A stretch of DNA of 13,707 nucleotides from Hydrogenophaga sp. Its GTDB lineage: Bacteria > Pseudomonadota > Gammaproteobacteria > Burkholderiales > Burkholderiaceae_C. The position numbers and the translations under genes were made by a program. This document shows positions 1 through 6,813 of the stretch, one piece after another (position 1 is the first letter of the stretch; the number at the start of each line of letters is the position of its first letter). Under the pieces are notes generated by a model, which saw only the letters and a list, made by a program, of their open reading frames with translations, did not search any database and was not told the origin of the DNA. The stretch spans positions 1 to 13,707 of the forward strand of contig JALOSN010000015.1 in assembly GCA_025458415.1 (NCBI GenBank), written 5' to 3'.

Positions 1-681
1 CTTGAGGGAGAAGATCCAGGACGACATCTTGCCGGGCGGGATGTCCTTGCGGCCGGGTGGCGGAGAAGCCACACGGATGTTGAACTTGATGAGCCCCTTT
101 TCTTCCGGGTAATTGGCCATGGAGTAAGCCCGGATGACCGTTTCGTCGACCTTGGAGACGTTGTCGAAGACCTTGAAGCGGTCCCAGTCGCCACGGTACT
201 CGTCAGGGATGTCAAACTCCTTGTAGTCGACCACGTGCGGCGGACACTCCAGCTGGACATAGCCGCCGGCCCGGAAGTCGACACTTTCGCCGTCGGGGAT
301 CTTGAGCACCAGTTCCTTGATGAAGGTGGCCACGTTGTCGTTGGACAGGACCGTGCAGTCCCACTGCTTGACCCCGAAGAACTCCGGCTCGACCTCGATT
401 TTCATGTTCTGCTTGACCGGCACCTGGCAGGCCAGGCGGGCGTGGGCACAGGTTCCGCCACCCCCACAGGCCGATGACAGGAAGATGCCTTCGTTGGCCA
501 AGGTCTGCAGCAGCTTGCCACCGGCCGGTACGGTCAAGGTGCGCTGGGGATCGCCATTGATTTCGATCTTCACGTCACCGCTGCTCACCAGGTGGGAACG
601 CGCGTACAGGATCACGAACACCAGGGCCATGATCATGACGGTGAACATTGCCACACCGCCCGCAATCGTGGTCACATCCAT
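1..681 (-). CDS. nqrF: Na+-translocating NADH:quinone reductase subunit F, N-terminal part (runs off window)
   Basis: NqrF takes electrons from NADH through FAD and a [2Fe-2S] centre into the Na+-pumping NQR complex at the inner membrane. The first 227 codons are visible; the family is about 410 residues. Residues 6-28 form the single N-terminal membrane helix. A ferredoxin-like domain follows, then the start of the FAD domain with R-A-Y-S at 184-187. The start at 681 is supported by AAGGAAG seven bases upstream and by the typical MDVTTIAGG beginning. The gene lies 34 nt after nqrE and is the last nqr gene visible. Oddity: the cluster motif should be C-x5-C-x2-C-x31-C (Vibrio cholerae C70, C76, C79, C111, from memory). 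Here only C72, C78 and C85 are present, with A81 where the third cysteine belongs. About 28 residues are missing in frame. The NADH-binding half is outside the window. Confidence 0.93.
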   Translation of the reverse strand, partial: MDVTTIAGGVAMFTVMIMALVFVILYARSHLVSSGDVKIEINGDPQRTLTVPAGGKLLQTLANEGIFLSSACGGGGTCAHARLACQVPVKQNMKIEVEPEFFGVKQWDCTVLSNDNVATFIKELVLKIPDGESVDFRAGGYVQLECPPHVVDYKEFDIPDEYRGDWDRFKVFDNVSKVDETVIRAYSMANYPEEKGLIKFNIRVASPPPGRKDIPPGKMSSWIFSLK

Positions 682-715
682 CTTTGCTCTTCCTTGATGT
701 CGACGTGTTGAAGGT

Positions 716-1324
716 TCAGATCGACATGCCACCGAAGGACATGAAGCCCAGCGACATGAGGCCTACCGTGATGAAGGTGATGCCCAGGCCACGAAGGCCT
801 TCGGGCACGTCGCTGTACTTGAGCTTCTCGCGGATGCCGGCCAGCGCGGCAATGGCCAGCAGCCAGCCGATGCCGGCGCCCAGCCCGTAGACGACGCTCT
901 CGCCGAAGCGGTAATCGCGCTCGACCATGAACAGCGCAGCGCCCAGGATGGCACAGTTCACGGCAATCAGCGGCAGAAACACGCCCAGCGCGTTGTACAG
1001 CGCAGGCACGAACTTGTCGAGGAACATCTCCAGAATCTGCACCACGGCCGCAATCACCCCGATGTAGACCAGAAAACCCAGAAATCCCAGGTTGACGTCC
1101 GGCAGCCCTGCCCAGGCCAGCGCACCATCCTTGAGGAGGTATTGGTAGATCAGGTTGTTCAGCGGCGTGGTGATGCCCAGCACCACCACCACGGCAACAC
1201 CCAGACCAACCGCCGTTTCGACCTTCTTGGACACGGCCAGGAAGGTACACATGCCAAGAAAGAAGGCCAGCGCCATGTTCTCGATGAACACGGCCCGGAT
1301 CAACAGGGCGATGTAGTGTTCCAT
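716..1324 (-). CDS. nqrE: Na+-translocating NADH:quinone reductase subunit E
   Basis: NqrE is an integral membrane subunit of NQR, paired pseudo-symmetrically with NqrD. The predicted protein has 202 residues, close to the usual 198, with six hydrophobic segments spread along its length. The start MEHYIALLIRAVFIENMALA and the C-terminal block from REKLKYSDVPEGLRGLGITF are family hallmarks. C26 (in GMCTF) and C124 (in VNCAI) are both present; with the matching NqrD cysteines they are known to bind the iron centre within the membrane. The start at 1324 overlaps the nqrD stop by one base (TGATG), and GGAGG lies seven bases upstream. Nothing looks damaged in this subunit, unlike nqrBC and nqrF on either side of the nqrD-nqrE pair. 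Confidence 0.97.
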   Translation of the reverse strand: MEHYIALLIRAVFIENMALAFFLGMCTFLAVSKKVETAVGLGVAVVVVLGITTPLNNLIYQYLLKDGALAWAGLPDVNLGFLGFLVYIGVIAAVVQILEMFLDKFVPALYNALGVFLPLIAVNCAILGAALFMVERDYRFGESVVYGLGAGIGWLLAIAALAGIREKLKYSDVPEGLRGLGITFITVGLMSLGFMSFGGMSI

Positions 1325-1998
1325 CAGTGGGCCTCCAGGGACTTCGATTGCGGCGCCAACGACAGCTCCTTCTTCTCGACCTGCTGGCGTTTCCAGCTGC
1401 GCAGAATCCAGATGAAGCCGCCAATGATGAAGAAGGCGCTGGGGGGCAGCAGGAACAGTCCATTGGGCACATACCAGCCACCGTTGTCCACCGTGGGCAG
1501 CACGGTCATGCCCAGCAGGGTGCCACTGCCCAGGATCTCGCGAACCACCGCCACGAAAACCAGCACCGCGCTGTAGCCCAGCCCGTTGCCGATGCCGTCC
1601 AGGAAGCTGGGCAGCGGCGGGTTGCTCATGGCGTAGGCCTCGGCGCGACCCATCACAATGCAGTTGGTGATGATCAGCCCGACAAACACCGACAGCGATT
1701 TGGCGATGTCGTAGGCCACGGCCTGCAGGATCTGGTCGACCACGATCACCAGCGAGGCGATGATGGTCATCTGGACGATGATGCGGATGCTGGACGGGAT
1801 GTGGTTGCGGATGGACGAGATGAACAGGTTGGAGAACGCCGTCACCGAGGTCAGGGCGGCACACATGACCAGCGCCGTGTCCAGGCTGGTGGTGACCGCC
1901 AGGGCCGAGCAGATGCCCAGGATCTGCAGCGCGATCGGGTTGTTGACGAAGATGGGTTCAAGCAGGACTTTTTTGCTTTCGGTCGTCATGGTGGTCAT
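1324..1998 (-). CDS. nqrD: Na+-translocating NADH:quinone reductase subunit D
   Basis: NqrD is the membrane partner of NqrE in the NQR pump. The frame gives 224 residues (family about 210), with several hydrophobic helices. The conserved core includes NNPIALQILGICSALAV and the block around GLIITNCIVMGRAEA. C30 and C113 are the expected metal-binding cysteines. The first ATG (1998) overlaps the nqrBC stop as ATGA. However, AAAGG touches that ATG directly and stands nine bases before a second in-frame ATG at 1989, so 1989 (221 residues) is the better-spaced start. The C-terminal tail after residue 204 is charged and slightly longer than in Vibrio. The gene appears intact and is translationally coupled to its neighbours. 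Confidence 0.96.
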   Translation of the reverse strand: MTTMTTESKKVLLEPIFVNNPIALQILGICSALAVTTSLDTALVMCAALTSVTAFSNLFISSIRNHIPSSIRIIVQMTIIASLVIVVDQILQAVAYDIAKSLSVFVGLIITNCIVMGRAEAYAMSNPPLPSFLDGIGNGLGYSAVLVFVAVVREILGSGTLLGMTVLPTVDNGGWYVPNGLFLLPPSAFFIIGGFIWILRSWKRQQVEKKELSLAPQSKSLEAH

Positions 1999-3917
1999 CC
2001 TTTGTCAGCCTGAAGTCGGGCGATGAAAGGGCCGTAGCCGCGCTCACCGAGCCAGAACCTGATCATGTTGTTCACGCCATTGCTGGTCAGGGTCGCACCG
2101 CTGAGGCCATCGATCTCGCCTGGACCGCCTGCCTTGCCCTTGACCACCGCCACACCCACGCTGCCATCGTCCTTGAAGGCGGCCTGTCCGACCCATTGGG
2201 CGCGCCAATCGTCGTTTTCCACCTTGGCTCCGAGGCCAGGCGTTTCCTTGTGTTCGTAATAGGAGAGCCCTCGCACGGTCTTCAGGTCACCTTCAAGGAC
2301 CAGGAAACCGTGCATCGCACCCCACAGCCCAGCGCCGTTGATGGGCAGCACCAGCAGGTCGGTCTTGCCGCTCTCGTCCTGCCGCAGATAGACCGTCGAA
2401 AACGTGGCCTGCCGCTGGATGCCGGCCGGATCGTCACCGCGCAGGGAGCGGGACAGGGCCGGGTTGCGGGCAGCAGTACGGGCCTCGTAGGTGCGCGGAT
2501 CGATGCCCGCCTGCCGCAGCTCGTCCTCGGTGGCAAAGCGGCCCTCGACCACGTTCACCAAGCGCAGTTCGAACTGCTCGAACAGCCGCTGGATGTCATC
2601 GCGGTTCTGGCCGGGCTGCAGCAGGCCGGCCGCCGACAGCACGTTGCGGTTGCGGTCAAGCACCTTGTTGGCGTCCTGCATGGGCTTGAGGCCCACCGCC
2701 GACACCGACACCAGTTTCCTCCGCTTGATGTTGGCCTTGATCACGAAATGGTCGATCAGGGGAGCGAACAGGTTGGCGAACAGGATGGCCAGCATCATGC
2801 CCTCGGGAAAGGCGGGGTTGACCACACGGATCAGAACCACCATGAACCCGATCAGTGCACCGAAGATCCACTTGCCAGTGTTGGTCATGGCGGCTGATAC
2901 GGGGTCGGTGGCCATGAAGATCATGCCGAAGGCAAAGCCGCCAAGCACGAAATGCCACCAGAACGGCATGGCCATCATGGGGTTGGTGTCGGAACCGATG
3001 GCATTGAACAGCAGGCTGGTGGCCACCATGCCGAGGAACACGCCGCTGACGATGCGCCAGGACGCGATGCCGGTCCACAACAGCACGGCGCCACCCAGCA
3101 GGATGGCGAAGGTCGACACCTCGCCGATGCTGCCCTGCATGTTGCCGAAAAACGCGTCAAACCAGGTCAGGGAGCCACCCCAGGGATGGGCCATCGCCTC
3201 AATGCCGCCGGCCGCGGCCTGGCTCAGGGCGGTGGCACCGCTGAAGCCATCCACCGCCGTCCAGACACCATCCCCCGAGATCTCCGCCGGATAGGCGAAG
3301 AACAGGAAGGCCCGACCCGTCAGCGCCGGGTTCAGGAAGTTTTTGCCGGTACCCCCGAAGACCTCCTTGCCGACCACCACGCCGAAGCTGATACCCAGGG
3401 CCACCTGCCACAGCGGGATGTCGGGCGGCAGAATGAGGGCGAACAGCACCGAAGTGACGAAGAAGCCTTCGTTGATCTCGTGGCCACGAACGGTGGCGAA
3501 CAGCACCTCCCAGAAGCCGCCGACGATGAAGGTGACGGCATAGATGGGCAGGAAATAGGCCGCCCCATGCCAGAAGTTGTCCCACCAGTTGGCGGCGTCG
3601 TAGCCGGCGGCCAGCCCGATGAACCAGCCGCGCCAGCCGGCCACCTCGGCAATGCCCATCTGGGCCATGGCCGTGTTGGCCTGGAAACCGAGGTTGTACA
3701 TGCCCCAGAACATGGCCGGGAAAGTGCACATCCAGACGGTGATCATGACCCGCTTGAGGTCGATGCCGTCACGCACGTGGGCGCCACTGTGGGTGACGCT
3801 CCTGGGCGAATAGAAGATGGTGTCGACCGCCTCGAACAAGGCGTAAAAGCGGTGCCACTTGCCTCCCTTGAGGAAATGGGGCTCCAGGCGGTCCAGGAAT
3901 GAGCGGAGGGCTTGCAT
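1995..3917 (-). CDS. nqrBC: Fused NqrB-NqrC subunits of the Na+-translocating NADH:quinone reductase, NqrC anchor helix missing
   Basis: One uninterrupted frame of 640 residues carries two NQR subunits that are normally separate. Residues 1-401 are NqrB, the multi-helix Na+-channel subunit, with its covalent-FMN motif FSGAT at 225-229 (acceptor T229). Residues 402-640 are the NqrC FMN domain, with SGATLTSNG from 606 and acceptor T609. The joint is at about 2706-2717: NqrB reads up to ANIKRRK and is followed at once by LVSVSAVGLKPMQ. In separate genes, NqrB ends about nine residues after KRR with a stop, and NqrC starts with about 25 more residues including most of a membrane helix. Those are absent here. 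The start at 3917 has AAGAAGG six bases upstream and lies two bases after the nqrA stop. The fused product could be real, non-functional, or an assembly artefact. Confidence 0.92.
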   Translation of the reverse strand: MQALRSFLDRLEPHFLKGGKWHRFYALFEAVDTIFYSPRSVTHSGAHVRDGIDLKRVMITVWMCTFPAMFWGMYNLGFQANTAMAQMGIAEVAGWRGWFIGLAAGYDAANWWDNFWHGAAYFLPIYAVTFIVGGFWEVLFATVRGHEINEGFFVTSVLFALILPPDIPLWQVALGISFGVVVGKEVFGGTGKNFLNPALTGRAFLFFAYPAEISGDGVWTAVDGFSGATALSQAAAGGIEAMAHPWGGSLTWFDAFFGNMQGSIGEVSTFAILLGGAVLLWTGIASWRIVSGVFLGMVATSLLFNAIGSDTNPMMAMPFWWHFVLGGFAFGMIFMATDPVSAAMTNTGKWIFGALIGFMVVLIRVVNPAFPEGMMLAILFANLFAPLIDHFVIKANIKRRKLVSVSAVGLKPMQDANKVLDRNRNVLSAAGLLQPGQNRDDIQRLFEQFELRLVNVVEGRFATEDELRQAGIDPRTYEARTAARNPALSRSLRGDDPAGIQRQATFSTVYLRQDESGKTDLLVLPINGAGLWGAMHGFLVLEGDLKTVRGLSYYEHKETPGLGAKVENDDWRAQWVGQAAFKDDGSVGVAVVKGKAGGPGEIDGLSGATLTSNGVNNMIRFWLGERGYGPFIARLQADKG

Positions 3918-3919
3918 GC

Positions 3920-5272
3920 TCAACCTTCTTTCTCGATGCGGGTGAGGTTGTCGCGCAGGATGTCGCCGTACTCGTATTTGCCGGGGCAGACATACGTGCA
4001 CAGCGCCAGATCTTCCTCGTCCAACTCCAGTGCGCCGAGCTGCTCGGCCACCTCCAGGTCACCGACGATGAGCGAGCGCAGCAGCTGCGTGGGCAGGATG
4101 TCCAGCGGCATGACCTTCTCGTAGGCACCGATGGGTACCATGGCGCGCGGCGAGCCGTTGGTGCTGGTGGTCATGGCAAAGCGCCTGCCCCCCATGAACT
4201 GGGACAGGTAGATGCGCATGGCCGAAAAACGGTCGGTACCGGGAGAAAGCCAGCCCATGAAGGCACGCTCGTGCCCTTCCGGCAGCACCGAGACATGCTG
4301 GTGGTATCGACCGAGATAGGCCATGTGTCCGGTGGCGGTGCGACCCGACAGCACCGATCCGGACACCACGCGGTGGGTGCCAGGTTGCAGTTCGCCCTGC
4401 GTCAGCTGGGCCAGATCGGCGCCGACACGGGTGCGCAACAACCGGGGCCTGCGCACCGATGGCCCGGCCAGGGACACGACGCGGGTCAAATCGATCCGGC
4501 CAGTGGTGAACAGGCGGCCGATGGCGATCGCATCCTGATAGTTCAGCGTCCAGACCTGGCGCTGGCGACCGGCGGGCATCAGGAAATGCACATGGGTACC
4601 GGTCAGCCCTGCCGGGTGCGGCCCTTCAAAGACTTCTGTCCGCACCTGGGGCGAGCGCACAGCCGGTAGGCGTGTGCGGGGTGCGTGGCACACAAAAACG
4701 GTGGTCGTCAGGCGGGCCAGGACATCCAGACCGGCGGCAAAGGCGTCGGCGCCCTCGTCGAGCACCGGTTGCGGATCAAAGCCCAGGGGGTGGGTGTCCA
4801 TGACGTTGACGAAGATGGCCGCCGGCTGCGCGTCGGGAGCGGGCACCTTGCTGAAGGGTCGCGTGCGCAGGGAGGTCCAGAGTCCGCTTTCCACCAGGGC
4901 CCGGACGACGTCTTCTCGTGGCAAGGCCTGCAGCGCGGCCGTGTCGTGGGCCGGGAAGGTCATGGCGTCGTGGTCGGCACCTTGAGGCGCCACTTCGATC
5001 ACCAGGGACTCGAACATGCGCTGGTGACCACGGTGGATGGCACGCACGGTTCCGCTGGCCGGCGACGTGTACAGCACGCCAGGCGTCTTCTTGTCTTCGA
5101 ACAGCACCTGCCCCAGGCGCACGGCGTCGCCCTCCTGAACCCGCATGGTCGGTCGCAGGCCGACGTAGTCGGGCCCAAGCAGGGCGATGGCACGGGGGTC
5201 GGGAGCCACATCGAGCACAGAGGCCGGAGCGCCCGACAGCGGTAGGTCCAGGCCTTTTGTTATCTTGATCAT
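3920..5272 (-). CDS. nqrA: Na+-translocating NADH:quinone reductase subunit A
   Basis: NqrA is the cytoplasmic subunit of NQR, peripheral to NqrB and implicated in quinone binding. The 450-residue product matches the usual length (446 in Vibrio cholerae, from memory) without visible gaps. It begins MIKITKGLDLPLSGAP and contains conserved blocks around YVGLRPTM, LFEDKKTPGV, SGLWTSLRTRPFSKVPAP, FEGPHPAGLTGTH, SGSVLSGRTATG, MVPIGAYEKVMPLD and ALELDEEDLALCTYVCPGKYEYG. It is the first gene of the nqr operon and follows a leader of about 190 nt. The start is fixed by the conserved N-terminus, but no Shine-Dalgarno lies at a useful distance. Translation may therefore depend on the short upstream ORF that overlaps the start. 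Confidence 0.97.
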   Translation of the reverse strand: MIKITKGLDLPLSGAPASVLDVAPDPRAIALLGPDYVGLRPTMRVQEGDAVRLGQVLFEDKKTPGVLYTSPASGTVRAIHRGHQRMFESLVIEVAPQGADHDAMTFPAHDTAALQALPREDVVRALVESGLWTSLRTRPFSKVPAPDAQPAAIFVNVMDTHPLGFDPQPVLDEGADAFAAGLDVLARLTTTVFVCHAPRTRLPAVRSPQVRTEVFEGPHPAGLTGTHVHFLMPAGRQRQVWTLNYQDAIAIGRLFTTGRIDLTRVVSLAGPSVRRPRLLRTRVGADLAQLTQGELQPGTHRVVSGSVLSGRTATGHMAYLGRYHQHVSVLPEGHERAFMGWLSPGTDRFSAMRIYLSQFMGGRRFAMTTSTNGSPRAMVPIGAYEKVMPLDILPTQLLRSLIVGDLEVAEQLGALELDEEDLALCTYVCPGKYEYGDILRDNLTRIEKEG

Positions 5273-5355
5273 GATGGTGGTCGAGACGAGACAGCTCCAG
5301 GGAACACAGCGGTTGATGAACCGTCATGGCGTCCCGTGAAAGCACGGGCGCTCAT
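5269..5355 (-). CDS. Candidate 28-codon leader ORF coupled to nqrA
   Basis: An ATG at 5355 opens a 28-codon frame whose TGA overlaps the nqrA ATG as ATGA, the same coupling seen at other junctions in this window. The predicted peptide starts MSARAFTGRHDGSST and ends in SSRPPS; I recognise no family. GCAGG precedes it by about four bases, a mediocre ribosome site. nqrA itself lacks a usable Shine-Dalgarno, so handing over ribosomes from this frame is plausible. Two hairpins (5333-5348 and 5310-5323) lie inside it. Chance open frames of this length are common in GC-rich DNA, so this is only a candidate. Confidence 0.3.
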   Translation of the reverse strand: MSARAFTGRHDGSSTAVFPGAVSSRPPS

Positions 5356-5464
5356 ACAACCTGCTTGGCGGCCCGGAAGACCGCCCCTGAGCCCAGACGG
5401 ATCAGGGCAGATTGCGTGGAGGCAGGCCGGAATGATCCTCCTCAAGGCGATACCGGCGAGCGCC
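5273..5464 (-). promoter_or_regulatory. Structured 5' leader of the nqr operon
   Basis: The leader holds consecutive perfect short stems. In plus-strand coordinates they are: GGCG 5446-5449 with CGCC 5461-5464; GGAGG 5418-5422 with CCTCC 5437-5441; CCCTGA 5385-5390 with TCAGGG 5402-5407; GGCGG 5367-5371 with CCGCC 5381-5385; CCCGTG 5333-5338 with CACGGG 5343-5348 (four-base loop); CGGTT 5310-5314 with AACCG 5319-5323 (four-base loop). Such a row suggests a structured regulatory RNA controlling nqrA. I cannot assign a riboswitch class from memory. No stem is followed by a U-run, so a simple intrinsic terminator is not evident. Confidence 0.4.
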
Positions 5465-5468
5465 CAGC

Positions 5469-5495
5469 ATTTTAACCCGCGACCATTGCCCCAAA
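5469..5495 (-). promoter_or_regulatory. Candidate sigma-70 promoter for the nqr operon
   Basis: On the minus strand TAAAAT at 5474-5469 is a good -10 hexamer in the only AT-rich patch of the gap between the DUF445 gene and nqrA. The best -35 is weak: TTTGGG at 5495-5490 with 15 bp spacing, or GTTTGG with 16 bp. The start point would be near 5462, giving a leader of about 190 nt. It lies just past the end of the upstream gene, as expected for an independent nqr promoter. Confidence 0.45.
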
Positions 5496-5519
5496 CTTAC
5501 CTTGTCCCGAACCGGACGT

Positions 5520-6788
5520 TCAGCGCAGCCAGGCCTCTGTGAGGGCGTGCAGCAACACACCGACCAGCGCACCGACCATGGTGCCGTTGATGCGGATGAA
5601 CTGCAGGTCGCGACCGATGTGGTTCTCCAGCACTTCGCTCATCTCGCGGGCGTCCCAGGCCTGAACCCGCTCGCTGACAAACGCGACAATCGCCGGCCGG
5701 CTGCGGTCGAGTATGGACAGCAGCACGGTGCGGAACTGCCGATTCAGGCCTCGGCGCAGATCTTCATCGGTATCGATCTGGCAGGCCAGCGCCTGCAGCA
5801 AGGTGATCATGTGCTCGTGCAGGCGGCTGTCGGGAGCCTGGGCGTCGTTCCGCAGGCGGGCCACGAAGTCGTGCCACCAGGCCTCCACCGAGGTGTGCCA
5901 GCGCGGCTGGGAAAGCCAGGCGTCACGCCAGTCGGCCACCTGCTGTTGCCACTGCGGGTCGGTCTGCAGACGGCTGGCGGTGCGATCGACCCAGGCGTCA
6001 AACCGGTGGCGCCATTCGTGCTCGGGGTCGGTCGCCACCTCTTCCAGGGTCCGGGTCAGCGCCGTCACCAGCTTGCGTGTGGCCAGACGCGCGGCCACCT
6101 GGTCGAGCCCGACATAGCGCAACTGGGCCAGCTCGCGCGCCAGCACCTCGGTCAACTGCTCCTGCACCCGGTCACGCGCGGCCCAGGCCGCCAGTTCGTC
6201 CAGCAGGCTGTCCAGCCAGCGCTGGTGGTGGCGTTGCCCGGTGAGCGCGTCAATGGCCTGACCGCCGAGGGATGCCAGGTCCACCTCACGCAACAGACGC
6301 TGCCCCAGCCCGGCCAGCCAGGTCCGCACCGGCTGCCGGTCCAGCGTGTCCAGCACGTCAGGCATGGCGTCGCACAGGACACGCGCCAGCCGGCTTGCGT
6401 GGTCGGTGTCGTTCAGCCACCGGCCCATGTCGCCGGCCACATCCCAGCGCGCCAATGCCTCGTCCACGCGATCCCGGGTCAGGAAATGGTGATCCAGGAA
6501 TTCGGCCAATCGGCGGCCGAGCCGGTCCTTGTTCGCCGGGATGATGGCGGTGTGGGGAATCGGCAGGCCCAGCGGGTGCCGGAACAGCGCCACCACGGCG
6601 AACCAGTCGGCCAGGGCGCCGATCATGGCGGCCTCGGCCGCTGCGGCCAGATAGCCCCAACCCGGATGACGCGGCTCCATGAGCGTGGCGAACACGTAGG
6701 TGGCGGCGGCGCCCAGCAGCAGTGCCATGGCCACCGCCTTCATGCGGGCCAGCGACCACACGTCAGGTGCCCGGGCTTCGGTGCTCAT
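5520..6788 (-). CDS. DUF445 family membrane protein
   Basis: The family is recognised by the block around GALADWFAVVALFRHPLGLP and IPHTAIIPANKDRLG (about residues 57-91), and by the C-terminal FIRINGTMVGALVGVLLH, a second hydrophobic segment ending the 422-residue protein. A first membrane helix is at about residues 16-36. Between them lies a long helical region rich in Arg, Leu, Ala and Glu. The biochemical role of DUF445 is not established, so no function is claimed. The start at 6788 lies 25 nt after the phosphatase stop. An alternative ATG at 6803 would add five residues; neither has a strong ribosome site. The gene is last in the cobalamin run, but that placement alone does not make it a B12 gene. 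Confidence 0.88.
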   Translation of the reverse strand: MSTEARAPDVWSLARMKAVAMALLLGAAATYVFATLMEPRHPGWGYLAAAAEAAMIGALADWFAVVALFRHPLGLPIPHTAIIPANKDRLGRRLAEFLDHHFLTRDRVDEALARWDVAGDMGRWLNDTDHASRLARVLCDAMPDVLDTLDRQPVRTWLAGLGQRLLREVDLASLGGQAIDALTGQRHHQRWLDSLLDELAAWAARDRVQEQLTEVLARELAQLRYVGLDQVAARLATRKLVTALTRTLEEVATDPEHEWRHRFDAWVDRTASRLQTDPQWQQQVADWRDAWLSQPRWHTSVEAWWHDFVARLRNDAQAPDSRLHEHMITLLQALACQIDTDEDLRRGLNRQFRTVLLSILDRSRPAIVAFVSERVQAWDAREMSEVLENHIGRDLQFIRINGTMVGALVGVLLHALTEAWLR

Positions 6789-6813
6789 GTCCGTGTTGTA
6801 CATCAGCCCGGGA

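Noticed and set aside
5435..5445. Perfect AGGAGG-like Shine-Dalgarno on the minus strand in the nqr leader
   Set aside because: No ATG, GTG or TTG start with a sustained frame follows at suitable distance; the same bases pair in a leader stem.
5504..5518. GTCC...GGAC hairpin just after the DUF445 stop as a rho-independent terminator
   Set aside because: The stem is only about four to five base pairs and no T-run follows on the minus strand, so it does not meet a terminator pattern.
5273..5519. Cobalamin riboswitch in the large gap next to the cob genes
   Set aside because: The gap is downstream of the cob operon and upstream of nqrA, and I see no B12-box-like sequence. A cob riboswitch, if any, would lie beyond 13707.
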